Under the pieces are notes generated by a model that saw only the letters and a program-made list of their open reading frames with translations, did not search any database and was not told where the DNA came from. The position numbers and the translations under genes were made by a program. Positions 36,044 to 45,849 of a stretch of 64,000 bases of DNA are shown here, in pieces. The stretch is from Candidatus Methanoplasma cognatum (GTDB lineage: Archaea; Thermoplasmatota; Thermoplasmata; Methanomassiliicoccales; Methanomethylophilaceae): NCBI GenBank assembly GCA_009777615.1, contig WRLM01000001.1, positions 414,884-478,883 on the forward strand, read 5' to 3'. How positions within the stretch are numbered: position 1 is the stretch's first letter; the number at the start of each line of letters is the position of its first letter.

Positions 36044-36289
36044 TCAATCAAAACAGTCTTCCCAAGCAGGGAGCTTCCTCATCATGGACAGCGCAGCGCT
36101 TTCCGCGACCTCGCGGGCCAACCCCTGTGTCCTGATGATAAAGTCCGTCAGGTTCTCCTGTTTCTCATCAAAAGATTGCATTGTGCCGTCCGGCCGGGCG
36201 CAATGGACGCAATAATCCTTGTTCATATCGTTCATTGCGAAGTCGGATGCGTTCTTCATGGGCATACCGCAGGCGATACAGTTCTTCAT
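36044..36289 (-). CDS. Zinc-ribbon protein with helical tail
   Basis: This 81-residue protein has a zinc ribbon from CIACGMPM and CVHCARPDG, followed by a helical C-terminus. The CxxCGMPM pattern matches small putative zinc-ribbon proteins. It sits 19 bp after the TetR-type gene on the same strand and is probably co-regulated with it. Confidence 0.85.
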   Translation of the reverse strand: MKNCIACGMPMKNASDFAMNDMNKDYCVHCARPDGTMQSFDEKQENLTDFIIRTQGLAREVAESAALSMMRKLPAWEDCFD

Positions 36290-36308
36290 CTTCTTACCTC
36301 CAATATTT

Positions 36309-36890
36309 TCATTTCTTTATCAATTCCAAAAAACATTCGATCAAGTCATTCTTATATACTTTCAAAACCGAGCCGCCCGGCGCGAACAGGTCTCCGTTCA
36401 GCAGATAATAGTGTACCAGTCCGAGCCATGTGTTGAAGACCATGTGGAACGGTATGTTCTTGATCTCCCCTTTGCTCATCTCCTCCTCCAATGCCTGCAT
36501 GAAGTGTATGGACACCGTCGACTGTATGGCGATGAAAGTGTTCCTCGCTTCTTCCGGCAGGTAGACCGCTTCTTTGATCAGCCTTTTGTAAAGATCCTCA
36601 TGCTTTTTCAGCACGTCAATATGCATCTCCAAAAGCACGGTTATGTTGTTGACAGAATCAGATAGCAGATTCAGTTCTTTTTCTATTTCCCGTGAGAAAT
36701 TCTCCACTGAGGAGATCAGCAGGTCTTCGACGGTCGGGAAATGAACGAATATCGACCCGTGCGAGACCTGCGCTTCGTTGGCGATGGCGATGGTAGGGGT
36801 GGAAAAGCCGTTCTCCGAATAAACCTTCAGCGCCGCCGCCGCGATCCTCTCTTTCGTCTGCGCCTTTTGCAGTTTCCGTTTCTCCGCCAT
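36309..36890 (-). CDS. TetR/AcrR-family transcriptional regulator
   Basis: This 193-residue repressor has the N-terminal helix-turn-helix (about residues 9-55): AQTKERIAAAALKVYSENGF, then TIAIANEAQVSHGSIFVHF. The C-terminal ligand domain is divergent, so the inducer is unknown. A TGAGT/ACTCA palindrome overlaps its TATA region, which suggests autoregulation. The zinc-ribbon gene follows. No transporter or enzyme target gene is adjacent. Confidence 0.92.
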   Translation of the reverse strand: MAEKRKLQKAQTKERIAAAALKVYSENGFSTPTIAIANEAQVSHGSIFVHFPTVEDLLISSVENFSREIEKELNLLSDSVNNITVLLEMHIDVLKKHEDLYKRLIKEAVYLPEEARNTFIAIQSTVSIHFMQALEEEMSKGEIKNIPFHMVFNTWLGLVHYYLLNGDLFAPGGSVLKVYKNDLIECFLELIKK

Positions 36891-36909
36891 TGAATGACTT
36901 CCAATTCAA

Positions 36910-36923
36910 TGAGTGTTTACTCA
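36910..36923. promoter_or_regulatory. Probable TetR operator
   Basis: TGAGT-GTTT-ACTCA is a perfect 5+5 palindrome lying 20 bp before the tetR-family start. It touches a minus-strand TATA-like AATATATTGAG. The arm sequence is common among TetR operators. Confidence 0.5.
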
Positions 36924-37118
36924 ATATATTAATCTTTCCCGAAGGCCGAGGTTTTCTTTCCCCGCAGAACCGAAAGCCTGCAAACTCATTCCCTCCCGCT
37001 TCTGCGCGCATAGCGTCCGCAGGCTTTGATACGCGGCAATGAAGAATTCTGAGCCGCAGTATCAGTCTTGTGAGTCAGGGATAAAAATTATAACAAAAGA
37101 GAGAATCCGTAGGTCATA

Positions 37119-37391
37119 ATGGACAGGAAGACCATCAAAAGGGTCGCGAAGACCGCGCATCTTGCGCTCAGCGATGAGGAGCTTGAAAGATACGGCAAGG
37201 ACCTGGCCGAGATACTTGATTATTTCAGCCTGATCGACGGGTCGCCGGAAGGAGAGGGATGCGGCGTGAACCCTGTGGAGATCACGGACATTCTTAGGGA
37301 TGACGTGCCCGGTATCTTCATCGATCCCGGCGAACTTCTTAAGGACATGAAAACATACGATGGCTACGTGAGGGGGCCGAGACTATTATGA
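37119..37391 (+). CDS. gatC: Asp/Glu-tRNA amidotransferase subunit C
   Basis: This 90-residue GatC wraps around GatA to hold GatCAB together. The typical KRVAKTAHLALSDEELERYGKDL start and LRDDVPG segment are present. It overlaps gatA by 4 bp. Confidence 0.93.
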   Translation: MDRKTIKRVAKTAHLALSDEELERYGKDLAEILDYFSLIDGSPEGEGCGVNPVEITDILRDDVPGIFIDPGELLKDMKTYDGYVRGPRLL

Positions 37392-38710
37392 ATGATATTC
37401 TCGCCCGCCTCCATGCGCTGAACGAGAAGTATTCCATGTTCAGCAGCATAGCCGACGGCCCGGACGTAGGCAGCCACGAATTCCTGTTCTCCGCAAAGGA
37501 CAGCCTGACGTCCGCCGATATGCAGACGCGCTGCGGCTCCAAGATACTGGACGGATATCGTCCGATGTTCGATGCCGCCCCCATCGAGAGGATGAGGGCG
37601 GCCGGAGGGAAGCTGATAGGGAAGAACAACATGGACGAGTTCGGGTTCGGCACATTCTGCACGAATTCGGCATACGGCGTCCCGAAGAATCCTTTTGATC
37701 TCGAAAGGTCGTGCGGCGGGTCGTCGGGGGGTTCGGCATGCGCCGCGGCGGTCATCGACGGGCATATATCGCTGGGGGCGTCCACCGGAGGCTCCGTGTG
37801 CTGTCCCGCAAGCTTCTGCGGGACATACGGGATCGTGCCGACATACGGAAGAGTATCGAGGCACGGCCTGGTGGATTACGGCAGCTCCCTGGACAAAGTG
37901 GGTCTGATATCCTCGGACCCCGGAATGATCGCCAGATTTCTTCCGGTGATTTCCGGGAAGGACCCGAGGGACCCGACCTCATGCGCCCAGCCCGTCCTTG
38001 AGCTGAAAGGCAAAAAGATAGGGTCGGCAGCGGTGCCCGAGGAGTCCCTGGCCGGCGTAAGCAAGGATGTCCTTTCCGCTTTCGAACGCTCCCTGGACAC
38101 ACTGAGGGCCGCCGGTGTCGAGATAAGGAAAATAAGCATGCCGTCGCTTAGATACGCGCCGCCGGCATATTTCATAATAGCGACGTCCGAGGCGTCCACG
38201 AACCTTGCCAGGTATGTCGGGATGAGGTACGGGCAGCAGGAGGGGGATCTTTCCCTGAAGTTCGATGATTATTTCACATCGTTCAGGACGAGATACTTCG
38301 GGGATGAGGCAAAGAGGAGGATCCTTCTGGGAACGTATATCAGGATGGAGGGGTTCAGGGACCGATACTATGCCAAAGCGCTCAAGGTCAGACTCCACGT
38401 GATCGCATCTTACAAGGAAGTATTCAGGGAATACGGCGCCGTTCTTACGCCCACAATGCCGTTCGTCTCCCCGAAGTTTGGCGAGATATCGAAAATGACC
38501 CCTATGGAAACATACAGCGCGGACTTTCTCACATGCCCCCCGGACCTGGCTGGCATGCCCCATATGTCAGTCCCGTGCGGTTACGACGGGAACGGGATGC
38601 CCATAGGGATGCAGGTTGTCACGGACCATTGGGAGGAGGACCCTCTTGTGACCTTCGCGGAGGAATGGGACTCCTTATTCAGCGTGAGACGGCCGGAGGT
38701 GTCGCCGTGA
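37388..38710 (+). CDS. gatA: Asp/Glu-tRNA amidotransferase subunit A
   Basis: This 440-residue amidase-family subunit releases ammonia from Gln or Asn. The Ser-cisSer-Lys machinery is recognisable: the Lys in FSAKDSLTS, the Gly/Ser-rich SCGGSSGGSACAAA, and TGGSVCCPASFCG with the nucleophile region. The protein is somewhat shorter than typical GatA (about 480), and GSDTGGS of most relatives reads GASTGGS here. In archaea GatCAB usually makes Asn-tRNA. It overlaps gatC and gatB. Confidence 0.94.
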   Translation: MNDILARLHALNEKYSMFSSIADGPDVGSHEFLFSAKDSLTSADMQTRCGSKILDGYRPMFDAAPIERMRAAGGKLIGKNNMDEFGFGTFCTNSAYGVPKNPFDLERSCGGSSGGSACAAAVIDGHISLGASTGGSVCCPASFCGTYGIVPTYGRVSRHGLVDYGSSLDKVGLISSDPGMIARFLPVISGKDPRDPTSCAQPVLELKGKKIGSAAVPEESLAGVSKDVLSAFERSLDTLRAAGVEIRKISMPSLRYAPPAYFIIATSEASTNLARYVGMRYGQQEGDLSLKFDDYFTSFRTRYFGDEAKRRILLGTYIRMEGFRDRYYAKALKVRLHVIASYKEVFREYGAVLTPTMPFVSPKFGEISKMTPMETYSADFLTCPPDLAGMPHMSVPCGYDGNGMPIGMQVVTDHWEEDPLVTFAEEWDSLFSVRRPEVSP

Positions 38711-40047
38711 GGATAGGTCTTGAGATACATGTGCAGCTTCCGACCGCGTCCAAGATGTTCTGTTCCTGCCCGACCGCCATCACGGACGTCCCCAACACAC
38801 ACGTATGCCCCATATGTCTGGGTATGCCGGGCAGCAAACCCATGATGAACAGGAAGGCGGTCGAGTACGGCATAATGCTGGCGAAGATGCTGGGCTGCGA
38901 GATCCCCGAGACCATATGGTTCTCCAGAAAGACATACTTCTATCCGGACATGAGCAGGAGCGTCCAGATCACACAGTACGACAACCCCGTCGGGAGGGGC
39001 GGCGTCTATCGTATGCATGGGAAGAAACCCATCGGGATCACCAGGATACAGCTTGAGGAGGACCCAGGCAAGACGAAGAGGGTAGGCGATCAGTCATCCA
39101 TGGTGGATTATAACAGGTGCGGTATCGCGCTTGCGGAGATAGTGACCGACCCCGATCTCTCCTCTCCGGCGGAGGCCAGGGAGTTCCTCAGGCAGCTGAT
39201 AGCGGACATCCGCCACACAATAGACCTCCCCAATGACGGGGAGAGAAGCATCCGTTGTGACTGTAACATATCGATCGGAGATGAAAGGGCGGAGGTGAAG
39301 AACGTCACCGGTCTGAGGAATGTCGAGAGGGCGCTGACCTTCGAAGCGATAAGACAGACAAAGGTCCTGAAGGCGGGAGGAAAGGTAGAGAGGGAGACCA
39401 GGCGCTTCGATGAGGAAAGAGGAGTTACTGTGTCTGTCAGGAAGAAGGAATATGAGGCGGACTACGGCTACATTGACGAGCCGGACCTGGGCATATTCCG
39501 CATAGGGGAGCTCGTGAGATCGATATCGATAAAGGAGAGCACCGTCAGCATAGCCTCAAGGCTCAGCAGGGACCATAAGATCGATATGAGGACCGCTGAC
39601 CAGATCGTCTCGATGTCCGCCGGCCTGGCCGAGATTTTCGATAAGATCGCTAAAGAGACCGGCTCCCCACAGACGGCGGTGTCGTGGGTCACGGGGACAG
39701 TGAGTGCCAATTGGAAGGCTTTCGAGGCGGCGGGGAAGGATCCGGAAGGGATAGTGGACATAATAAGAAGGTTCTCCGGAGGCGAAATGACGGACATAGA
39801 GACGGACATCAAGTTGAAGGCCTATATGACAGGCGCAGATGCAGGGTCCGCAATGGAGCAAAGTGCTGATCTGGAGAAGATAATCAATGATTATCTGGAT
39901 GCGCATCCCGAGATCATCGGTGAGATAAAGAGGAACGAAAAGGCCGTCAACAGGGTGATCGGACACGTGATGAAGGAAACGGGCGGGAGATACTCATCGT
40001 CTGAAATAGTGTCGGCGACAAAGGACACTCTCGGCCGAAGGCCGTGA
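38707..40047 (+). CDS. gatB: Asp/Glu-tRNA amidotransferase subunit B
   Basis: This 446-residue kinase/amidotransferase subunit activates the tRNA-bound Asp or Glu. It begins with the family signature RIGLEIHVQL and has the Zn-site CPTAITDVPNTHVCPICLGMPG, then a C-terminal YqeY-like tail domain. GTG at 38707 is chosen because the signature starts at residue 2 and the codon overlaps the gatA stop. The longer upstream frame is only the shadow of gatA. Confidence 0.95.
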   Translation: MRIGLEIHVQLPTASKMFCSCPTAITDVPNTHVCPICLGMPGSKPMMNRKAVEYGIMLAKMLGCEIPETIWFSRKTYFYPDMSRSVQITQYDNPVGRGGVYRMHGKKPIGITRIQLEEDPGKTKRVGDQSSMVDYNRCGIALAEIVTDPDLSSPAEAREFLRQLIADIRHTIDLPNDGERSIRCDCNISIGDERAEVKNVTGLRNVERALTFEAIRQTKVLKAGGKVERETRRFDEERGVTVSVRKKEYEADYGYIDEPDLGIFRIGELVRSISIKESTVSIASRLSRDHKIDMRTADQIVSMSAGLAEIFDKIAKETGSPQTAVSWVTGTVSANWKAFEAAGKDPEGIVDIIRRFSGGEMTDIETDIKLKAYMTGADAGSAMEQSADLEKIINDYLDAHPEIIGEIKRNEKAVNRVIGHVMKETGGRYSSSEIVSATKDTLGRRP

Positions 40048-40165
40048 CCGCATCAGCGGCCCGTTCAGCAAGGGCCGGTTTGTCCGCTGTCAGACAATAG
40101 GACAAAACCTCTGTTCAGGCGTTACGGCAAATATTATATTGGGCATCAGGGTTGAAATCATCCCG

Positions 40166-41242
40166 ATGATGCGGAGTTATCTTGCACTGGAGGACGGATC
40201 GGTAATGGAGGGGGAATCGTTCGGTCATACGGACGATGTTTTCGGAGAGGTAGTTTTCTCCACCGGAATGAGCGGATATCAGGAAAGTATGACCGACCCC
40301 TCTTTCAGAGGACAGATACTTATCATGACGTATCCCATGGTAGGGAATTACGGAATGTGCGACGGGCTCAACCAATCCGAGGGTGCGCATATACGGGGAC
40401 TTGTTGTCCGCGAGTATTGCAAGGAACCATCCAGGATGTACGGCGGCGAAACGATAGATACGTTCATGAAAAGGCATAGGATACCCGGGATATCCGGAAT
40501 AGATACCAGAGAATTGGTGATAAAGATCAGGCAGGCCGGTACGCTCAGGGGCGTGATCGTCCACGGAGGGGGTGCGGAGGATGCCGTCAGGAAGGCAAAG
40601 GAGACCCCCGCGCCGTCAGAAAGCAATCTTGTCTCGGAGGTCTCCAGTAAAAGCATTGTGAGGATCGACAACAAAAAGGACCTGACGGTGGGCGTGATAG
40701 ACTGCGGCATGAAGAGCAGCATCCTGAGAGAGCTTTCCGAGAGGTTCAATGTCGTCATCCTTCCTTATGACACGCCTGCGCAGAAGGCGATCGATACCGG
40801 CATCAACGGCGTACTGGTGTCCAACGGCCCGGGGGACCCGGCGCATCCAGATATGATGAGGACCGCAGTGAAGACAGTGAGCGATCTGTCGTCGCAGCTG
40901 CCGATGATGGGCATATGCTACGGGAACCAGATAGTATCGCTGGCATTCGGTGCCGAGACATATAAGATGAGGTTCGGGCACCGCGGCTGCAATCAGCCTG
41001 TCAAGTATGAGGGGCGCATTTACATAACATCACAGAACCATGGATTCGCGGTTGACGCTGACAGTCTGGATGGTACGGGACTGATCGCCGACCAATTCAA
41101 TGCTAACGACGGGTCCGTGGAAGGCATGCGCCACAGGGACCTTCCGATATTCACCGCACAGTATCATCCGGAAGCCGCTCCCGGGCCGCACGACACCTCC
41201 TTCCTGTTTGATAAATTCAAGAGGATAGTGGGGTCCGGATGA
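40166..41242 (+). CDS. carA: Carbamoyl-phosphate synthase small subunit
   Basis: This glutaminase subunit of about 358 residues begins MMRSYLALEDGSVMEGESFG. The class I amidotransferase Cys lies in MMGICYGNQIVSLAFG and the His-Glu pair in TAQYHPEAAPGPHDT. ATG at 40166 is chosen over an upstream TTG at 40139, because a TATA-like AATATTATATT at about 40130-40140 would start transcription close to this ATG. No carB is adjacent. The following convergent genes, argH and argG, belong to the same arginine pathway. Confidence 0.94.
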   Translation: MMRSYLALEDGSVMEGESFGHTDDVFGEVVFSTGMSGYQESMTDPSFRGQILIMTYPMVGNYGMCDGLNQSEGAHIRGLVVREYCKEPSRMYGGETIDTFMKRHRIPGISGIDTRELVIKIRQAGTLRGVIVHGGGAEDAVRKAKETPAPSESNLVSEVSSKSIVRIDNKKDLTVGVIDCGMKSSILRELSERFNVVILPYDTPAQKAIDTGINGVLVSNGPGDPAHPDMMRTAVKTVSDLSSQLPMMGICYGNQIVSLAFGAETYKMRFGHRGCNQPVKYEGRIYITSQNHGFAVDADSLDGTGLIADQFNANDGSVEGMRHRDLPIFTAQYHPEAAPGPHDTSFLFDKFKRIVGSG

Positions 41243-41282
41243 ATAATTTTACAGCAGTCTAGCGACCATCGGTTCCGCGCCG

Positions 41283-42728
41283 TTAATCTGCAAGCTTGTT
41301 CCAGCAGTCATTGATCGCGGATATCTTCCGGCTTATGCGGCCCTCTCTGTCCGTGAGGGAACTGAGCGTTCCGGATATCTGCGCTTCGACGCTCCGCGGG
41401 GATGTCCCGCCGAGGGAACAGCGCCTCTCCACACATTTTTCGATTGGTAAGACATCGAACACGTCGTCGTCTATAAGGCCGGAGAACTCTTTCATCTCAG
41501 ACAGTGTCAGCTCTTCCAGTCCTCTTTTCTCGCGGATGCAGAATCTCACCGCCGAGCCTACGGCCCCGTACGCCTCGCGGAAGGGCATACCCTTCGCCAC
41601 AAGGTAGTCCGCCATGTCGGTCGCGTTGATGTATCCCTTCTTTGTGAGATCGGACATGCGGTCCGCATCGAATCTCATTGTGGAAATGATCTTTGACATC
41701 ATCAGCGTGCATTGTATTGCGGTGTGCACCGACCCCATTATTATTTTCTTGTCTTCCTGCAGGTCGCGGTTGTATGTCAGCGGCAGGCCTTTCATGAGCA
41801 CCAATGCGGCGACGAGGTCCCCTATTATGCCTCCCGTTCTTCCTCTTATGAGTTCGGCGACATCCGGGTTCTTCTTCTGGGGCATCATCGATGACCCTGT
41901 CGTATATCTGTCGTCCATCTCTATGAAGCCAAACTCCGGCGACGACCACAATATGAGCTCTTCCGCCATTGACGACAGGTGAACCGCCAGCATCGATGCG
42001 CAGAATGCGGTCTCTATCACAAAGTCCCTGTCGCTGACGCTGTCCATCGAATTCTCCGTGGGGCGTCCGAATCCCAGCAGGTCTGACGTCTGTTTACGGT
42101 CGATGGGGTATGTGGTGCCGGCCAGCGCGCCGGCGCCCAGCGGGCATACGTTGATACGCTCAAATGATTCCAGAAACCTTTCGGCATCCCTGCCGAGCCT
42201 GAATGCGTGCGCCATCATGTGCTGCGCCGCCGTAACTGGCTGGGCATGTTGCATATGCGTGAACCCGGGCATTATCACAGTTAGCGAGTTGCTTGCCAGG
42301 TCCGTAAGCGTTTTGATAAGGATGTCGATGTCCTTTGCCGCCTCAAGCACCGCATCGCGCAGATACATCCTGAGGTCCGTCGCGACTTGGTCGTTCCTGC
42401 TCCTGCCCGTGTGCAGCTTTCCCCCGACCGGACCTTTGAGCATAGTAAGGGCATGCTCTATGTTTGTGTGTATATCCTCTAGGCCGCAGTCGATCTCTAG
42501 CCTCTCCTCCTTCACATCTTTCAGAATGGCCCTCAGCCCCTCGATCATCTCGCCTGCGTCGCCGCCGGAAAGGACGCCGCAATCCCTCAGCATCGTCACA
42601 TGTGCTATGGAACCCATGATATCATAGAATCCCAGAGCAAGGTCCGTATCAAGCGATGATGTGAACTCGAGTGTCGAATCGTCCATGCCGCCGTCGTACC
42701 TGCCGGACCAAAGAGCCTTTTGTCCCAT
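41283..42728 (-). CDS. argH: Argininosuccinate lyase
   Basis: This 481-residue fumarase/aspartase-superfamily enzyme splits argininosuccinate to arginine and fumarate. The signature GSSMMPQKKNPD is complete, as are the TGRSRNDQVATDLR and HMQHAQPVTAAQHM segments. It follows argG after 4 bp in one operon. Confidence 0.97.
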   Translation of the reverse strand: MGQKALWSGRYDGGMDDSTLEFTSSLDTDLALGFYDIMGSIAHVTMLRDCGVLSGGDAGEMIEGLRAILKDVKEERLEIDCGLEDIHTNIEHALTMLKGPVGGKLHTGRSRNDQVATDLRMYLRDAVLEAAKDIDILIKTLTDLASNSLTVIMPGFTHMQHAQPVTAAQHMMAHAFRLGRDAERFLESFERINVCPLGAGALAGTTYPIDRKQTSDLLGFGRPTENSMDSVSDRDFVIETAFCASMLAVHLSSMAEELILWSSPEFGFIEMDDRYTTGSSMMPQKKNPDVAELIRGRTGGIIGDLVAALVLMKGLPLTYNRDLQEDKKIIMGSVHTAIQCTLMMSKIISTMRFDADRMSDLTKKGYINATDMADYLVAKGMPFREAYGAVGSAVRFCIREKRGLEELTLSEMKEFSGLIDDDVFDVLPIEKCVERRCSLGGTSPRSVEAQISGTLSSLTDREGRISRKISAINDCWNKLAD

Positions 42729-42732
42729 GTTA

Positions 42733-43962
42733 TCACTTCTTGCTTTTCATGTGGGCCTTCGCCGCCGTCTTGTCAGGCAGCCCCCAGCAATAGATGAACC
42801 CGACGGCCGACGCGTGATCGAAACAATCTCCTTTGGAGTAAGTGGATAAACCCTCTTCGTAGAGCGAATAATCCGATCTTCTTCCGATGGCGGCCGCGCT
42901 CCCCTTGAAGAGCTTCATCCTCACAGTCCCGGTGACGAACTTCTGCGTATCATCCACGAACCTGTCCAGCGACTCGCGGAGGGCGCCGAACCAAAGCCCG
43001 TTGTATACCAGCTCGGAATACTTCTGCTCGACGCCTCTCTTGAACTCGAGGACGTTCTTCTGGACAGTTAGGAACTCCATGTCTCTGTGCGCCGCGATCA
43101 GCAGTATCGCGGCGGGGCATTCGTATGTCTCCCTGCTCTTCACTCCGATCAGGCGGTCCTCGATGTGGTCGATGCGCCCGATGCCGTGCCTTGACGCGAT
43201 CCTGTTCAGCTCCGTTATCAGTGTGACGCCGTCCTTCCTCTCTCCGTTGTATCCGACCGGTATGCCTTTTTCGAACATTATCTCCAGATACTCAGGCTCG
43301 TTCGGTGCGTCCTCCGGAGGCGTTGTCCAGTCGCACGAGTCCTCCGGCGGCTCCATCCAAGGGTCCTCAAGGGGCCCGCACTCGCAGCTCCTCCCCCAAA
43401 GGTTCTCGTCTATGGAATACGGGCTCTTTTTCTTCAATGCTATCGGGAGGTTGTTGGCGCGAGCGTACTCGACCGCCTCCTCGCGCGTCATCACCCAGTC
43501 CCTCATAGGAGCTATTATTTTCAATTCCGGGCCGAGCGACATTATCCCCACGTCGAAGCGCACCTGGTCGTTGCCCTTTGCCGTACACCCGTGCGCTATG
43601 TACTTCGCACCCTCCTCCCTTGCGATCTCCACAAGCTTCTTGATGATGACCGGCCTTGCGACAGCCGTGCTCAGCGGGTAGACGCCTTGGTACATGGCGT
43701 TGGCTTTCAGCGAGGGCCATATGTAATCCGTTACGAACTCTTCTCTCGCGTCCACATACTCGGCCTTTATCGCGCCGATGGTCTTCGCCCTTGAGATTAT
43801 GTCGTCCTTGCTGTCAGGCTGTCCCACGTTGACCGCGACCGCTATGACGTCCAGGTCATACTTTTCCTGCAGCCACCTGATAGCAACCGACGTATCGAGA
43901 CCGCCCGAATAAGCCAAAACAACCTTTTCTCTATTGCCGGATGTTTTCTTTCCTGTATTCAT
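42733..43962 (-). CDS. argG: Argininosuccinate synthase
   Basis: This PP-loop ligase of about 409 residues joins citrulline and aspartate. The ATP motif VVLAYSGGLDTSVAIRWL is near the N-terminus, and YIAHGCTAKGNDQVRFD follows. The start at 43962 gives the usual short lead; an upstream in-frame Met at 43995 would add 11 residues. It is in an operon with argH. Confidence 0.96.
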   Translation of the reverse strand: MNTGKKTSGNREKVVLAYSGGLDTSVAIRWLQEKYDLDVIAVAVNVGQPDSKDDIISRAKTIGAIKAEYVDAREEFVTDYIWPSLKANAMYQGVYPLSTAVARPVIIKKLVEIAREEGAKYIAHGCTAKGNDQVRFDVGIMSLGPELKIIAPMRDWVMTREEAVEYARANNLPIALKKKSPYSIDENLWGRSCECGPLEDPWMEPPEDSCDWTTPPEDAPNEPEYLEIMFEKGIPVGYNGERKDGVTLITELNRIASRHGIGRIDHIEDRLIGVKSRETYECPAAILLIAAHRDMEFLTVQKNVLEFKRGVEQKYSELVYNGLWFGALRESLDRFVDDTQKFVTGTVRMKLFKGSAAAIGRRSDYSLYEEGLSTYSKGDCFDHASAVGFIYCWGLPDKTAAKAHMKSKK

Positions 43963-44088
43963 CGAACAGCACATTTTCGTTTTGGGTATAAACATTTCCT
44001 TTGTTGAACGGTCAAAGGTTACGGTATTCGATGCTTCAAACGATAATAAAAAGTAGCGACTTCCCTACAACGCCCCGGGTCAGATCAC

Positions 44089-44149
44089 AAAAAAGAACGC
44101 CGCAGGCGGTGAGGGGCGGGAAAGACAAATTCCCAAAGAGATCCCGCCC
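44089..44149 (-). terminator. Hairpin and T-run downstream of hisF
   Basis: On the minus strand, GGGCGGGA and TCCCGCCC (44142-44149 and 44114-44121) form an 8-bp stem with a 20-base loop. A six-T run follows at 44089-44094. The element lies about 50-110 bp after the hisF stop in a 233-bp gap. It is a plausible U-tract terminator. Confidence 0.45.
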
Positions 44150-44195
44150 GTGCGATATGCGGAGCACATGTCCCGGCGGCCCGTTCCGCCGAACC

Positions 44196-44948
44196 TCATC
44201 TTACCGCCACGCCTCTGTCTCTGAGGTATTCCTTTACCTGACCGACGCTACACTCGTTATAATGGAATATAGAGGCCGCCAGAGCGGCCGCCGCGCCTGT
44301 CTGTGCGAACACCTGATATATGTGCTCCATGGAACCGACACCTCCGGATGCGATCACCGGTATCGACACGGCGTCGGCGACCGCCGCCGTAAGGGCGATG
44401 TCGTAACCTTTCCCGACGCCGTCGGCGTCCATGGACGTCAGGAGGATCTCCCCCGCCCCGAGGTCCTCAACCTTTCCGGCCCACTCGACCGCGTCGATAT
44501 TTGCAGGTACCGTTCCTCCGTGCGTATGTACCTCCCAGCGGCCGTCCTTCTTCCTGGCGTCTATTGCCACCACTACGCACTGTCTCCCGAAATCATCCGC
44601 GCACTCTCTTATTATCGACGGGTCCGCCACTGCGGCTGAATTGACTGATACCTTGTCCGCACCCGCGCTGAGCGCAGCCCTCATGTCCTGCTTTGTCCTT
44701 ATCCCCCCGCCGACCGTCAGCGGCACGAACAGCCTTTCCGCCGTCTCGGAAACTATGCGCAGCATCGTATCTCTTGCCTCCAGCGTGGCCGATATGTCTA
44801 GGAACACCACTTCGTCGGCGCCCTGTGCCTCGTACTCCCCGGCTAGGTCCGGCGGATGCCCCACGTCCCTGAGGTTCTGGAACCTGACGCCTTTTACAAC
44901 CTTTCCGTCCCTGACGTCCAGACATGGGATTATCCTTTTTGTGAGCAT
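44196..44948 (-). CDS. hisF: Imidazole glycerol phosphate synthase cyclase subunit
   Basis: This 250-residue (beta/alpha)8-barrel forms IGP and AICAR from PRFAR with ammonia from HisH. It begins [21 protein letters not shown], with the catalytic Asp in CLDVRDG and the second Asp in [15 protein letters not shown]. The partner hisH lies 52 bp upstream on the same strand. Confidence 0.97.
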   Translation of the reverse strand: MLTKRIIPCLDVRDGKVVKGVRFQNLRDVGHPPDLAGEYEAQGADEVVFLDISATLEARDTMLRIVSETAERLFVPLTVGGGIRTKQDMRAALSAGADKVSVNSAAVADPSIIRECADDFGRQCVVVAIDARKKDGRWEVHTHGGTVPANIDAVEWAGKVEDLGAGEILLTSMDADGVGKGYDIALTAAVADAVSIPVIASGGVGSMEHIYQVFAQTGAAAALAASIFHYNECSVGQVKEYLRDRGVAVR

Positions 44949-45000
44949 TATGCGGTCCCCCTTAAAATGACGTCCCCCGCGCTTTGCCTCAGTGTTTTAT

Positions 45001-45606
45001 TCATTGCCGCTCCTTTGCGAATTCTATGAAATTCCTTATAAACCGGCCTCCAGAAAGGCCGCTCTTCTCAGGATGGAATTGGCAACCGTACACGTTCTTT
45101 TTTCTGAACAGTACCGGTATCTCCGCGCCGCCGTGTTCCGTCGTTCCGATCACCAGGGAACGGTCCTCCGGGCTACCGAAGTAGGAGTGCGCGAAATAGA
45201 AATATCTGCTGTCCACCCCTCCGAATATCTCGTCTTCGGCGTCTACGGAATTCCACCCCATGTGCGGGACCTGCCCAGCGGTCAGACGCTTTACTCTGCC
45301 GGATATGAGGCCCAATCCTTCCGTGCCGCCCTCCTCGCTTCCGTCGAAGAGTATGTGCATTCCTATGCAGATGCCCAGTACGGGCACTCCGGATCCTAGC
45401 ACCGCACGGATATCGTCCCTGTAAGGGATGAGTCTCTCCATCGTTCTGTCGAATGCGCCCACGCCGGGGAATACTATACATTCGGAATCGATCAGATCCC
45501 TCATGTCGGTCACCACCCTGACGTCCCCTCCGGCGTTCCTAAGCGCCTTATTTATCGAGTGAAGATTGCCTACGCCATAGTCGGCCAGCGAAACGGTCAC
45601 CTCCAT
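45001..45606 (-). CDS. hisH: Imidazole glycerol phosphate synthase glutaminase subunit
   Basis: This 201-residue class I glutaminase feeds ammonia to HisF. The nucleophilic Cys is in VLGICIGMHILFDGSEEG and the His-Glu pair in GCQFHPEKSG. ATG at 45606 gives the standard start VSLADYGVGNLHSI. The longer frame adds 52 unlikely basic residues. Confidence 0.95.
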   Translation of the reverse strand: MEVTVSLADYGVGNLHSINKALRNAGGDVRVVTDMRDLIDSECIVFPGVGAFDRTMERLIPYRDDIRAVLGSGVPVLGICIGMHILFDGSEEGGTEGLGLISGRVKRLTAGQVPHMGWNSVDAEDEIFGGVDSRYFYFAHSYFGSPEDRSLVIGTTEHGGAEIPVLFRKKNVYGCQFHPEKSGLSGGRFIRNFIEFAKERQ

Positions 45607-45849
45607 CGGGCCACCTCTTCGGCGTTCCGCCGCCCTTTTTTTGGGATCGTCAGTTCCGCGATCATGGTATTGCTTGCGACCATATGTAAAAAGGATAAAA
45701 AACCTTGTTACCGCAACCGTTCTGTTTTCGCAAGCGGCCGTGAGGGAAAGTTTAAGGTACATTATGTATCGGAGTTTTGACCTAAAATGATCGCATATTG
45801 GCGGTTTCTGTCTGGAAAAGTATATTAGTAATCAGTGAAATCGGTTCCC

